A DNA stretch of 54,073 nucleotides from JAUWKC01 sp035529895 (lineage in GTDB: Bacteria > Planctomycetota > Phycisphaerae > Sedimentisphaerales > Anaerobacaceae), in contig DATKVV010000045.1 of NCBI GenBank assembly GCA_035529895.1, positions 1-54,073 on the forward strand, in the 5' to 3' direction. Under the pieces are notes generated by a model. The model saw only the letters and a program-made list of their open reading frames with translations. It was not told the origin of the DNA and made no database searches. Shown piece by piece: positions 16,276 to 24,498 of this stretch (the first letter of the stretch is position 1; every line of letters starts with the position of its first letter). Position numbers and translations under genes: made by a program.

Positions 16276-17091
16276 TCAGGTCAGTTCAGGGGGACCCCGT
16301 GCGAGGCTGTCAAAAATGAATGCCGGTGAGAAACAAATTAACTGCTCGGCTCGTGAAGCCAGGCACTTGTATGACAAACAGGGCTTGTACCGCAGGACAA
16401 TTGCGGCGAATTGAGGAACGTACGTATTTTGCCGGGAAGGTCTGAATACTTTGCGACCCGGCTTTGAATCGCAGCAGCCGGACATAATTAACCGGCTGAA
16501 GTATATATCTCGAAAACCGCTCCGAGCGTGCGGTATTCCAGCCAGGTGGCGGAGCAGACCCATGTATTGGCTGCCTTCAACGTCACTGCGAGGCCGGCAA
16601 GAGTCCTGCAGGTAAAGGGGGCAGGTAAGCTGAGCAGACGGTTGCTGCCTCGAATGAATTCCGGAGGCGACTTGCACTACCAGTTCGGGAAAGACCCCAA
16701 TGCCGCTCTGGCTTATCCATAACAGGCCGGCCAAAGCCGCCAGCCACACCCTGCGGTCTTTAACAAATGAGACACATAAGAATCCGGTCAATACCAGGAA
16801 AAACGTTCCGGGTACGGCAGGTAAAGACTTTGGGTAAACAGGGGGCGCCGGCGAATCCCCAAGGCCAGTGGGTGGCTGGAGAAGCTCCGCTGCGACTGCG
16901 GCCAGGCTGCCATCGGCAGGCGCCGTAATCGGGCATGCTTGGAACTCGTCGGACATACGGACATCCGCATCAACAGAACCCACGTAATCAACACCGCTGC
17001 TGCAATGGCTTGTCGTGGGTACGGCATTTACCGACGAAACCGCAAACAGCAAAAGCGTCACGCACCACAATTTGTTAACTCGAAAGAGCAC
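16276..17091 (-). CDS. Exosortase-locus protein with internal P-A-V-P-G hydrophobic segment
   Basis: 271 residues from GTG 17091. Signal peptide LFRVNKLWCVTLLLFAVSSVNA. A short ectodomain follows, then around residue 90 a SLPAVPGTFFLVLTGFLC segment ending in KDRR, which resembles an exosortase sorting tail but is followed by a second hydrophobic stretch (VWLAALAGLLWISQSG) and about 125 further residues rich in Cys and Arg. I do not recognise a family, though short proteins with this PAVPG-helix-DRRVW arrangement occur beside planctomycete exosortase genes (from memory). GTG 17091 is chosen over GTG 17112 because GGAG lies 5 bases upstream of it and the same GGAG-GTG arrangement is kept in the diverged copy at 17440-17491. 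Function unknown; could be a processed substrate or a locus-specific accessory. Confidence 0.6.
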   Translation of the reverse strand: MLFRVNKLWCVTLLLFAVSSVNAVPTTSHCSSGVDYVGSVDADVRMSDEFQACPITAPADGSLAAVAAELLQPPTGLGDSPAPPVYPKSLPAVPGTFFLVLTGFLCVSFVKDRRVWLAALAGLLWISQSGIGVFPELVVQVASGIHSRQQPSAQLTCPLYLQDSCRPRSDVEGSQYMGLLRHLAGIPHARSGFRDIYFSRLIMSGCCDSKPGRKVFRPSRQNTYVPQFAAIVLRYKPCLSYKCLASRAEQLICFSPAFIFDSLARGPPELT

Positions 17092-17105
17092 GCTTTCTCC
17101 GCTCC
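17054..17105 (-). repeat. Copy 1 of a 52-base duplicated gene start
   Basis: Covers the ribosome-binding site, GTG start and first codons of the gene ending at 16276. It matches 17440-17491 at 46 of 52 positions by eye, offset exactly 386 bases. Confidence 0.8.
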
Positions 17106-17423
17106 AATGCACCCAACTTATGAATACTTCCTAACCTAAAACGTTCTTATAAGTTCCTGCCCCACGCTCGCGGTCACCCCCGGCCCCCCTTGAAGCCGCC
17201 GGGGCAACTCCCCTCGACTCTGCCTTTTCCGACGTTGCCTTTCTACGAATCCTCAGTTTGAGCACTGCTAACTGCGAATTTGCCTCATAGTAACCAGAAG
17301 GTTATTTCGGTAAATCAGGGTACCGCCCGTTTTTGATGTCAGCTAAGCTCCCCACGTTTCCGTCAGCAAGTCCCCTATGGGCGAAAACGGAGAATACTAA
17401 AAGGCTTATTCTGCTTTCAATAC

Positions 17424-17477
17424 TTATGGTAAGGAAATAAGCGTCACGCATAACAATTTGTTAACTCGGAAGAACAC
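17424..17477 (-). pseudogene. Truncated duplicate start of the PAVPG protein, or a 17-codon leader peptide
   Basis: GTG at 17477 with GGAG 5 bases upstream encodes VFFRVNKLLCVTLISLP then TAA (17424-17426). This parallels the start of the downstream gene (LFRVNKLWCVTLLLF). Substitutions are partly silent and the signal peptide is cut short by the stop. It is either a relic of a paralogue or a retained upstream mini-frame. Confidence 0.55.
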
Positions 17478-17491
17478 GTTCTCTCCGCTCC
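17440..17491 (-). repeat. Copy 2 of the 52-base duplicated gene start
   Basis: Matches 17054-17105 with six mismatches by eye; the ribosome-binding site and start codon are both kept. Confidence 0.8.
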
Positions 17492-18095
17492 CACGCCCGT
17501 CACTTGCAACTAACTTGTAAGCAAAAGCATATCAACCCCTCACCTGCAGCCAAGGCTGCGCCCCACCACCAAACCCTGCTCAAGATTAGCCAAAGAGCCT
17601 CATTCGAACCGTTTTAGATTCTTCGAGTTTACTGCTATGAATTTTCAGTTTTGACGCTACTAACCAGTTGTTCATGCGACAACAAGCAGAACACCATTTT
17701 GATAAGTCACAGACCATCCGTTTTCATGCTCAGTCAAACTCTCGTCCCTACCGTTCTCTCACACAAAAAAATGGCGGCTAGACTCCTTTGCATTTGTCGG
17801 AGAAGCCCGCCCCTGAGACTGTCTTGCTGGGAATCCATCCCTCGGTATATCCCCAGGAATATACAACTTTGCAATTAAGTCAAGGGAAAAAGAACAAACT
17901 TTGATGACTTTTGAACAATCTTTTTCTCGACTTCGGCTGAGGAGGAAACTCAACGGTGAGCTTAAGGTGGCCACGCGCCTACGTCTTTGGACATACAACT
18001 ACAGGCCAACAATGCTTCTCTTTTGACCAGCATTAAGGTATTCATGCAACCGGGCTCCTAACGGCAACAGGGGATACATGGCAGGGTCGGTTAAG

Positions 18096-18512
18096 TCATT
18101 CTTTTTCAACTATCTCGTCGGGCGCAGGTGCTTTCTGAACCGGTTTCTGGGCCTCTACAATAGATATGGGCGGAACGACAGCCACCTCCGGCAGCAATCT
18201 ACCGGCATCATCGACAAATCTGAGCAGCATCGAGATTTTATTCCTCACGCGGCTCTTGTTGAAAATGCTTCTCAGGTGCGTTTTTACCGTTCCGGGCCTT
18301 ACTCTGAGCTTGTCGGCCATCTCCTCATTGGTCAGTCCCTCGCAGACGAGCCGAGCCACCTCAAGCTCCCTCGGACTCATATTGTACCGCTTTTGGATGT
18401 ACAGCCACTGTTTTTCGTTGAGCAGGACGGTGTGCGGCCGCTCATAGAAAGATTCGTCGGGCCCCTTTTCCCTTTCCCGGTCCTCGTTTTCAGACTGTGA
18501 TAGCGAGCACAT
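18096..18512 (-). CDS. Orphan LuxR/GerE-type transcriptional regulator
   Basis: 138 residues. A charged N-terminal segment of about 50 residues with no receiver or ligand domain, then a GerE helix-turn-helix (about residues 46-103). The latter has SPRELEVARLVCEGLTNEEM, the recognition helix RVRPGTVKTHLRSIF and KSRVRNKISMLLRF. The tail is Pro/Val/Glu-rich. ATG 18512 is one base after the TAA of the large TPR gene and has GGAAGG 5 bases upstream, inside the end of that gene, so translation is probably coupled; the longer start at 18539 would overlap it. Role: DNA-binding regulator, likely of this polysaccharide/sorting locus (inference from position at the end of the array). How it senses a signal is unknown. 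Confidence 0.88.
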   Translation of the reverse strand: MCSLSQSENEDREREKGPDESFYERPHTVLLNEKQWLYIQKRYNMSPRELEVARLVCEGLTNEEMADKLRVRPGTVKTHLRSIFNKSRVRNKISMLLRFVDDAGRLLPEVAVVPPISIVEAQKPVQKAPAPDEIVEKE

Positions 18513-18513
18513 A

Positions 18514-21500
18514 TTAACCTTCCTTCGATAATTGTTCAATAAGACGCCGGGCCTCAGCCATATCGGATGGGGACAGCCCGCCGATTTCCGTATTCATCTC
18601 GAAAGCTTTCTTAAGGTTTTCAACAGCCTTGTCTTTCTGCCCAAGGCTCATTAATGCTCTTCCCAAATGGAAATACGAAGCCACCAGAGATGGCGTCCTT
18701 GGCGGATACAAGCGAATGCATCGGTCGAAATCCTGAATTGCATTGCCGAGTTTGCCCAGACGGTAATATGTAACGCCGCGAGTATCGATAAGGTCTATAT
18801 AGTCCGGCGCTTTTTCCAGTCCGCGCTGGACAAGCTCAAGCGCCTGCAGATGTTTTCCCTGCTGTTCACACACTATCCAGGCCAAATTGTTGATAGCGAC
18901 CACGTTATCCGGTCGGAGCTTGAGAATCCGCTCGTAAAGATGGGCGGATTCTGCAGAACGGCCGGTCATTTGCAACAGAATAGCAAGAGCGGTCATTGCA
19001 GGCAGAGAGTCAGGCTCGCGCTCCAGGATTTTGCGAAGCACGTCCTCCGCTTCTTTCTTAGCCTGTGGGTCTTCAGCGGTTGTGAGTTCCCGCGCAATAG
19101 CGACCGGCGTACGAATATCCTCGGGATGATTCTCGTACCAATCCAAGGCCTTCCGCTTGAGCTGGTCCCAGAGTTTGTCGTCCTTAAGCAGCCGGGCTTG
19201 CGCTAACAATGGTCCTGGGTTATTCGGTTCAGATGCATACAGCGAGTCAAACTCCTTCTGAGCTTCCAACTCATTGCCGCTTTTGTACAGCGCCGCGGCA
19301 AGAGCAATGTTACACTTGCGGCGGGCCGCGACATCACAGACACTCAACTGTTTTTTCAGCACATTGACGGCCTTTTGGGGCTGGCCTGCGGCAATATATG
19401 TGTCGGCCCGGCGCACTGCAATATCAAGGTCGTTCGGATCCAGTTCGCACAGGAGGTTAAGAGTAGCAATAGCGGAAGCCGGCGAACTTGCCGCCTCCAC
19501 GCGAGCTTTCAGCAGGAGCAGTGTTTTGTCATTGGATGTATGGGCAAGACCCCGCAAAGCATAATCCATCGCTTTGCCAAGGTCTCCGTACATCATTGAG
19601 ATTTCGCCCAACATCGCCCAGGCCTCGGTGATTCGGGGCTGGTCTTCAGCCAGCTTGCGAAGGATTTCTGTGGCTTTCTCGGCTGCTGGAGCCGTCCCTT
19701 CGCCAAGCAGCAAGCGGGCCTTAAAAAGCTGCAGTTCGGCGTCATCGGGATGTGATATCAAGGCCTCATCGAGAATAACCTTGCCCTGGCGGACTAAATC
19801 ACTGTTGTCAGATATTGAAAACAGCGAGATAGCACGTTTCTGGATCGCCACGCTGTCAGGCGCCAGAGACAGAGCTTGCTGAATGTCGGCGCTTGCCTTA
19901 TCCACCTGGCCTGCGTAACGGTAAAAATCACTCCTGGCTGTCCACGTCTCCACGTTGTTCGGTTCTATGACGGCGGCGTACTCAAAATCCTTTATCGCCT
20001 CCTCGGGCCTGCCGAGCATAGCGTATGTTCTGCCACGCAGGATATAAGCCGAAGCATTACCGGACTTGTTTACTATTTCATTACACAGCAGCAGTGCATC
20101 GTCAGATTTGCCTTGACGAACGTTAAGCTCAACCTGTGCGACCCTGACCGGCAGCGAGTTCGGCTCCTGCGCTCTTAGCTGTGCCAGTAACGCATCCGCA
20201 TCGGAAAATTCACCCTGCCGGGTCTTCAGCAACGCAAGAGACAAACAAACAGCAGAGTTATTAGGGTCGTTGTTCAGAAAATCCTGCAGAATGTCTGAGG
20301 CCGGACCTAACTGGCCCCGTCTGAGGTAACCCTGCAACCGAAACCTCTCAAGCTGCGGATGATACAGCTTTTGCTGGGAAGCACGTTTCAAAATCTCGTC
20401 GGCCTGGTCATACTCCTTGGCTTTGTAGAACACAGCGACGGCAGGGATTATAACGCGCAGGTCGTCCGGGGACCGACTCAGGGCGTCACGGTATGTCGAA
20501 ATGGCCAGTTGCAACTCGCCAGCCCGCTCATAGGCCGCTGCAAGTAGTGCACGGCTTGCCTGGTCGTCAGGGTTTGCGAGCAAATTCTCCTGTAAAAGCG
20601 AAATGATTTGAGGGTATCGATCCTTGAAATCTACCTGTACAAACCAGAGTTTGGCCTGCTCATACCGCCATTGCCAGCCATTCTCGCCCTCGATGGACCT
20701 GATTTCGTCGATGATTTTTTGAGACTTGTCGAGGTCTTTGACAATTTGTTCGCACCTCAGAAGCCGGCGCTTCGCGGGAATGTCATCCTGAAATTCCCGT
20801 GCGAGCGAGGCAATCAATTCGTAGGCTTTCTCTTGTTGTCCCCACCGGTCATACAAGTCGGCAAGCAAAAACTGCAATCTTCGCCGACCGCTGGGCTCAT
20901 CAATACGAGCCAATGCATCTTCAATAACCTCTTGACACTCTTTTCGCCTTTCCTCGTGTGTCAACAAAATCGCAAGATATTCGACCGGTTCCGCGGATTT
21001 TGGAAATTCCCTGACGATATTGTTTAACATCAATACTGCCTGCTCTTGTTTGTTCTGAGCGGCAAGCAACTCGGCCTGGACCATAGCGACTTTTATTTGC
21101 GAGGGATAAGCCTTCTTCAATTCAGCCGCCAATGCCTCCGCGCCGGCGAAATTACCCTGCTGCATCAGAAGCCAGACACGTAAGACCTTTGCGTCAAGCG
21201 CATGATTTGTGACTTTCTCCAGGGCGGTCAGGTCGCTATCTATCTGCTGCCATATTTGGGTATTCTTGCCTGTTGCCCCCGAAGCCAAAAGTTGCATTCG
21301 AGTCTGCAAATATAGCAGAGCAGCCTCATGATTTTCAGGCGAAAGTTGAGTTGCCCTCTGAGCTTGTTCTGCCGCCTCAGCCCAGTTGGCCGTCTGAGCT
21401 AACAAACGGCCGAGGGCCAAACGTCCCTCAAAGAGATTAGGCCTTTCAGAAACCAAAGTGCGTAACTGGCGCAGCGCCGACTGTGCGTCACCTAACCGAG

Positions 21501-22683
21501 ATAGCGCCGATGCCAAAAGTGATCTTGTCTGTGGCGATTTATTGCCTAATTCCATCGCCCGGCGCCAACATTTGACAGCCTCGCAGGTCTGGCCTTTACG
21601 TTCGGCCACAAGGCCTTCCAGAAAGGCGGTGCCGGCCGGCTCGATATCTTTCTGCCGCAATTGCCCGATACAATCCGCGGCTCGGTCATACTGGTCGGCT
21701 CGAATAAAGAGCTCTGCAGCGATCGGCATGAAATCCCAGGGCTGCGAGGAAAGTTCTTTCAATGCTTTTTCCGCAACTTCTGCCATCTTGGTTTTCGACT
21801 GCGATTTCAGCGCAAGCTCGGCCGAGGTTTGCCAGATGACCTGGTTTGACGGCTCAGCCGCCTCCGCCAGTGCAAGGTGCTGCTCTGCCTTGTCCAAGAG
21901 ATTCGCACCGATGAACCCCTGAGCAAGGCGCAACCTTATAATAGGGTCAGATAAATCCAGTGTTTCAGCCTGCGCCAAGTCGGTCAGGGCTTCGAGTCTG
22001 TCCTTGTTTCTCAACCGGAAGCCGGCACGGATTATGTAAGCCAGCGCCGAGGACGGATTATTCTTTATCGCTTCGTCGAGCCAGTAAATTGGCGGGTCCG
22101 GAAAAGCTTCGGGCCGCTGCTCAACCAGTTGGCTTAACGTTTCGTAAGCTGCTACATGGTCAGGATGCTCTGTCACGACGGCTTTCAATGCCGCTGCTGC
22201 CTCATCGAACTTTCGCTGTCTGGCCAATGCTACGGCCAATATCCTCTGGAGCTCGGGATCGTGATTCTCCTCAAGATACCTTTCGGCAATTAACTCGGCC
22301 TCGCCGGGCATACCCATCAGCAAGTATATTTCGATAAGGCGTTTGCAGGCTTCAGAATTGTTTTTGGCCACCCTCAAAGCGATTCGATAAGCTGTCGTAG
22401 CCTGCTGAACGTCGTCCCGTTTGAGAGGCCTGATATTAAGCTGCGCATCGGCATACTTAAGCAGCACCGGCACGTCGTCCTGCACTGCGGCGAGGTAACG
22501 TCCCAAATATCTCGCGGCGTCTTCCCATCTGTGTTCCTCATACGCCTTGTTACCGAGCACAAGCCCGCGCTCGGCCCTTCGGTCTTTCTGCCACTGTCTC
22601 AATCCGTACGCGGTGACGGCCAAAACAAAAAACCCGATTACCAAAACGCTTGCCAATTTCCAGTTAAAATATCTTCTTTTCAT
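18514..22683 (-). CDS. Giant membrane-anchored TPR protein of the exosortase/EPS locus
   Basis: 1,389 residues. A single N-terminal membrane helix (about residues 9-29, LASVLVIGFFVLAVTAYGL) without a lipobox, then TPR repeats over almost the whole length. Clear repeat cores include EEAIKDFEYAAVIEPNN, YKSGNELEAQKEFDSLYASEP and LGNAIQDFDRCIRLYPP. By analogy with PrsT-like TPR proteins of PEP-CTERM loci, which however are lipoproteins of about 900 residues, it could be a periplasmic scaffold holding export or sorting components. The length is unusually large. GGGGGAA is upstream of the ATG. It lies 36 bases after the sugar transferase and is followed by the LuxR gene with a 1-base gap, so it is the penultimate gene of the array. 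Confidence 0.85.
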   Translation of the reverse strand: MKRRYFNWKLASVLVIGFFVLAVTAYGLRQWQKDRRAERGLVLGNKAYEEHRWEDAARYLGRYLAAVQDDVPVLLKYADAQLNIRPLKRDDVQQATTAYRIALRVAKNNSEACKRLIEIYLLMGMPGEAELIAERYLEENHDPELQRILAVALARQRKFDEAAAALKAVVTEHPDHVAAYETLSQLVEQRPEAFPDPPIYWLDEAIKNNPSSALAYIIRAGFRLRNKDRLEALTDLAQAETLDLSDPIIRLRLAQGFIGANLLDKAEQHLALAEAAEPSNQVIWQTSAELALKSQSKTKMAEVAEKALKELSSQPWDFMPIAAELFIRADQYDRAADCIGQLRQKDIEPAGTAFLEGLVAERKGQTCEAVKCWRRAMELGNKSPQTRSLLASALSRLGDAQSALRQLRTLVSERPNLFEGRLALGRLLAQTANWAEAAEQAQRATQLSPENHEAALLYLQTRMQLLASGATGKNTQIWQQIDSDLTALEKVTNHALDAKVLRVWLLMQQGNFAGAEALAAELKKAYPSQIKVAMVQAELLAAQNKQEQAVLMLNNIVREFPKSAEPVEYLAILLTHEERRKECQEVIEDALARIDEPSGRRRLQFLLADLYDRWGQQEKAYELIASLAREFQDDIPAKRRLLRCEQIVKDLDKSQKIIDEIRSIEGENGWQWRYEQAKLWFVQVDFKDRYPQIISLLQENLLANPDDQASRALLAAAYERAGELQLAISTYRDALSRSPDDLRVIIPAVAVFYKAKEYDQADEILKRASQQKLYHPQLERFRLQGYLRRGQLGPASDILQDFLNNDPNNSAVCLSLALLKTRQGEFSDADALLAQLRAQEPNSLPVRVAQVELNVRQGKSDDALLLCNEIVNKSGNASAYILRGRTYAMLGRPEEAIKDFEYAAVIEPNNVETWTARSDFYRYAGQVDKASADIQQALSLAPDSVAIQKRAISLFSISDNSDLVRQGKVILDEALISHPDDAELQLFKARLLLGEGTAPAAEKATEILRKLAEDQPRITEAWAMLGEISMMYGDLGKAMDYALRGLAHTSNDKTLLLLKARVEAASSPASAIATLNLLCELDPNDLDIAVRRADTYIAAGQPQKAVNVLKKQLSVCDVAARRKCNIALAAALYKSGNELEAQKEFDSLYASEPNNPGPLLAQARLLKDDKLWDQLKRKALDWYENHPEDIRTPVAIARELTTAEDPQAKKEAEDVLRKILEREPDSLPAMTALAILLQMTGRSAESAHLYERILKLRPDNVVAINNLAWIVCEQQGKHLQALELVQRGLEKAPDYIDLIDTRGVTYYRLGKLGNAIQDFDRCIRLYPPRTPSLVASYFHLGRALMSLGQKDKAVENLKKAFEMNTEIGGLSPSDMAEARRLIEQLSKEG

Positions 22684-22719
22684 TCTTGTGTTCCCCCGTG
22701 TTTGTACGACGAACCGTCA

Positions 22720-24456
22720 TCAGAACTGGCGAGCGAAGCTCTCGAGCATTTGCCGCACTGTCCGCCAGCAAATCCACAAGTCCAGCTTCAGTGACAAATC
22801 CCTGACATATTTGATGTCGTAATGTATCCACTCCTGAAAGTCTTTCATTGGCTGGCGCGTCCTGCAGACCTGCCAAAGTCCCGTGATGCCGGGCCGCACC
22901 GAAAGCCGAGCATCCCTCCAGGGCGCACACAAAGTATTTTCAACTTCCGGAGAAGGTCTTGGACCAACGACGCTCATCCGGCCGCTCAGAACATTAACGA
23001 ATTGAGGTATTTCGTCGATATATGTGTTTCGCAGGAATCTGCCGACGGCGCTGACTCGCGGGTCATCAGCCACCTTGAATTGCGGGCCGTCAGCTTGATT
23101 CACCACTCTGAGTTTCTCCTGCATTTGGTCTGCACCGACCAGCATGGTTCTGAATTTCAGGCATTCGAATGTTTTGCCGTGCAGTCCCTGCCGCCGGTCC
23201 TTGAAAAACACCGGTCCTCGGGAGTTCAGCTTTACGGCCAAAGCGATTACTGGCAGAAAAGGCGCAAAAAAAATCAATACAGTTACGGCTGTGATAATAT
23301 CAGCAATTCTCTTGAAACACCCGGGATAGGACAACTTCGGCCAAGTGCGGAAACTGTTCGGGCCGGAATCTTCCCGAACTATTTCTCCATCTGCGATTGG
23401 TCGGCTATGGCTTCTCCCACTGCGAGAACCGGATTCCGGATGCATTATCCGGCGTCCACGAACCGGCCCAATGAGGACGCGGTTTTGGAGAACATGATTG
23501 CGAGGTATTAAAACGCGCGGACCGACAATCGACGCCCTGATGACGGCCCCCTGCTCAATTCTGACATCGTTACCGATAATGGCCGGACCTACTACTATTG
23601 CATTCTCGCCAATACTAACATTCTGCCCCAACAGGATTTTCCCAGACAATTTCGCGCTGTCAGATACTGTAATGGCGTCTTTTTGCAATATCCAACCCCG
23701 GGATTTATGGTTCCTATCAGGACTGGTTATTGGCGAAAAACTGATTCCTGTTGCGAGCAAGCCAAGCAAACCCTCCTCGGTGTCCAAGTCCCGTACTGTG
23801 CCGCCAACACAAACCGCCCGCATCGTCAACCCGTTCGATCTACACATATCCGACAGAACAGAAAAAGATTCGGGCAAATGCCGGTCAGGCAAGACCCTCT
23901 CAAGAACATCTGTTCTAATGAAGAGGTGATGTGGCCAATGAGTAGGAAACGGCGCGGGCTCAGCGGAATCAGCGTACAATCTGCATAACCCCGCCACATT
24001 GCCGTGCGTTGTCAATCGTACCCTGTCACGGTGCGCGCGTAATTGGGGATCAACGGTAACCGCTATTACGTCCGCCTGAACATCGGTCAGCACTCTCTGC
24101 ATCAGGTCAACGTTAACCTGCGCAGCAAACCGTCCATTGGAAACAGCACACCACAAGTCCCGCTTTGTTTTCGGCAGGCGCCCCAAGCCAATGACCACAT
24201 CATTCGCGTAAGGTACTAATTCGATGCTGGCTGTGCGAAGTTCAACACCCCATTCTTCCGGTACGGCACAAAAAGTTCTGCCCTTGAGGCCCCAGCACAA
24301 ACTTCTGCCGAGCCCGTCGAGAACAAAACTGGAAACGGGCTCGGTGGAAAGTGCAAACCGAAATACACCGTGACCGCTGCCATTGTTATCCCTGTGTATT
24401 ACGAGGACCTTCATGGGGACATTAAGAACAAATGTCATTTTAATACGATTTTCCAC
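22720..24456 (-). CDS. Bacterial sugar transferase fused to NTase-like/beta-helix module
   Basis: 578 residues from GTG 24456; ATG 24438 or 24414 are also possible and none has a strong ribosome-binding site. The C-terminal 200 residues are a classic polyprenyl-phosphate sugar-1-phosphate transferase (WcaJ/WbaP class): one helix (ITAVTVLIFFAPFLPV), LNSRGPVFFKDRR, ECLKFRTM, RNTYIDEIPQFVNVLSGRMS, VGPRP and RPGITGLWQV. It would prime the lipid carrier at the cytoplasmic face. The N-terminal 250 residues look like a degenerate nucleotidyltransferase fold (VNVDLMQRVLTDVQADVIAV, HHLFIRTDVLERVLP), followed by left-handed beta-helix repeats (AKLSGKILLGQNVSIGENAIVVGPAIIGNDV, shortened here). The same two-part module, with different sequence, precedes the exosortase domain at 26848-28848. 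Confidence 0.9.
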   Translation of the reverse strand: MENRIKMTFVLNVPMKVLVIHRDNNGSGHGVFRFALSTEPVSSFVLDGLGRSLCWGLKGRTFCAVPEEWGVELRTASIELVPYANDVVIGLGRLPKTKRDLWCAVSNGRFAAQVNVDLMQRVLTDVQADVIAVTVDPQLRAHRDRVRLTTHGNVAGLCRLYADSAEPAPFPTHWPHHLFIRTDVLERVLPDRHLPESFSVLSDMCRSNGLTMRAVCVGGTVRDLDTEEGLLGLLATGISFSPITSPDRNHKSRGWILQKDAITVSDSAKLSGKILLGQNVSIGENAIVVGPAIIGNDVRIEQGAVIRASIVGPRVLIPRNHVLQNRVLIGPVRGRRIMHPESGSRSGRSHSRPIADGEIVREDSGPNSFRTWPKLSYPGCFKRIADIITAVTVLIFFAPFLPVIALAVKLNSRGPVFFKDRRQGLHGKTFECLKFRTMLVGADQMQEKLRVVNQADGPQFKVADDPRVSAVGRFLRNTYIDEIPQFVNVLSGRMSVVGPRPSPEVENTLCAPWRDARLSVRPGITGLWQVCRTRQPMKDFQEWIHYDIKYVRDLSLKLDLWICWRTVRQMLESFARQF

Positions 24457-24498
24457 GTATGAGTTTTACTCAGAAGACCGACCGGCGACGATTACCGA

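Larger units (their letters stand above)
17092..18095. other. 1-kb gene-poor region between PEP-CTERM-like gene and LuxR gene
   Basis: No full gene seen. It holds the diverged duplicate of a gene start (17440-17491) and further weak similarity between about 17246-17275 and 17616-17645, also about 370 bases apart. That suggests a whole tandem block of roughly 385 bases was duplicated and then decayed. A small hairpin GTATAT-CCCCAGGA-ATATAC sits at about 17844-17863. Frames such as 17651-17878 (+) and 17759-17998 (-) have no family features. Confidence 0.5.
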
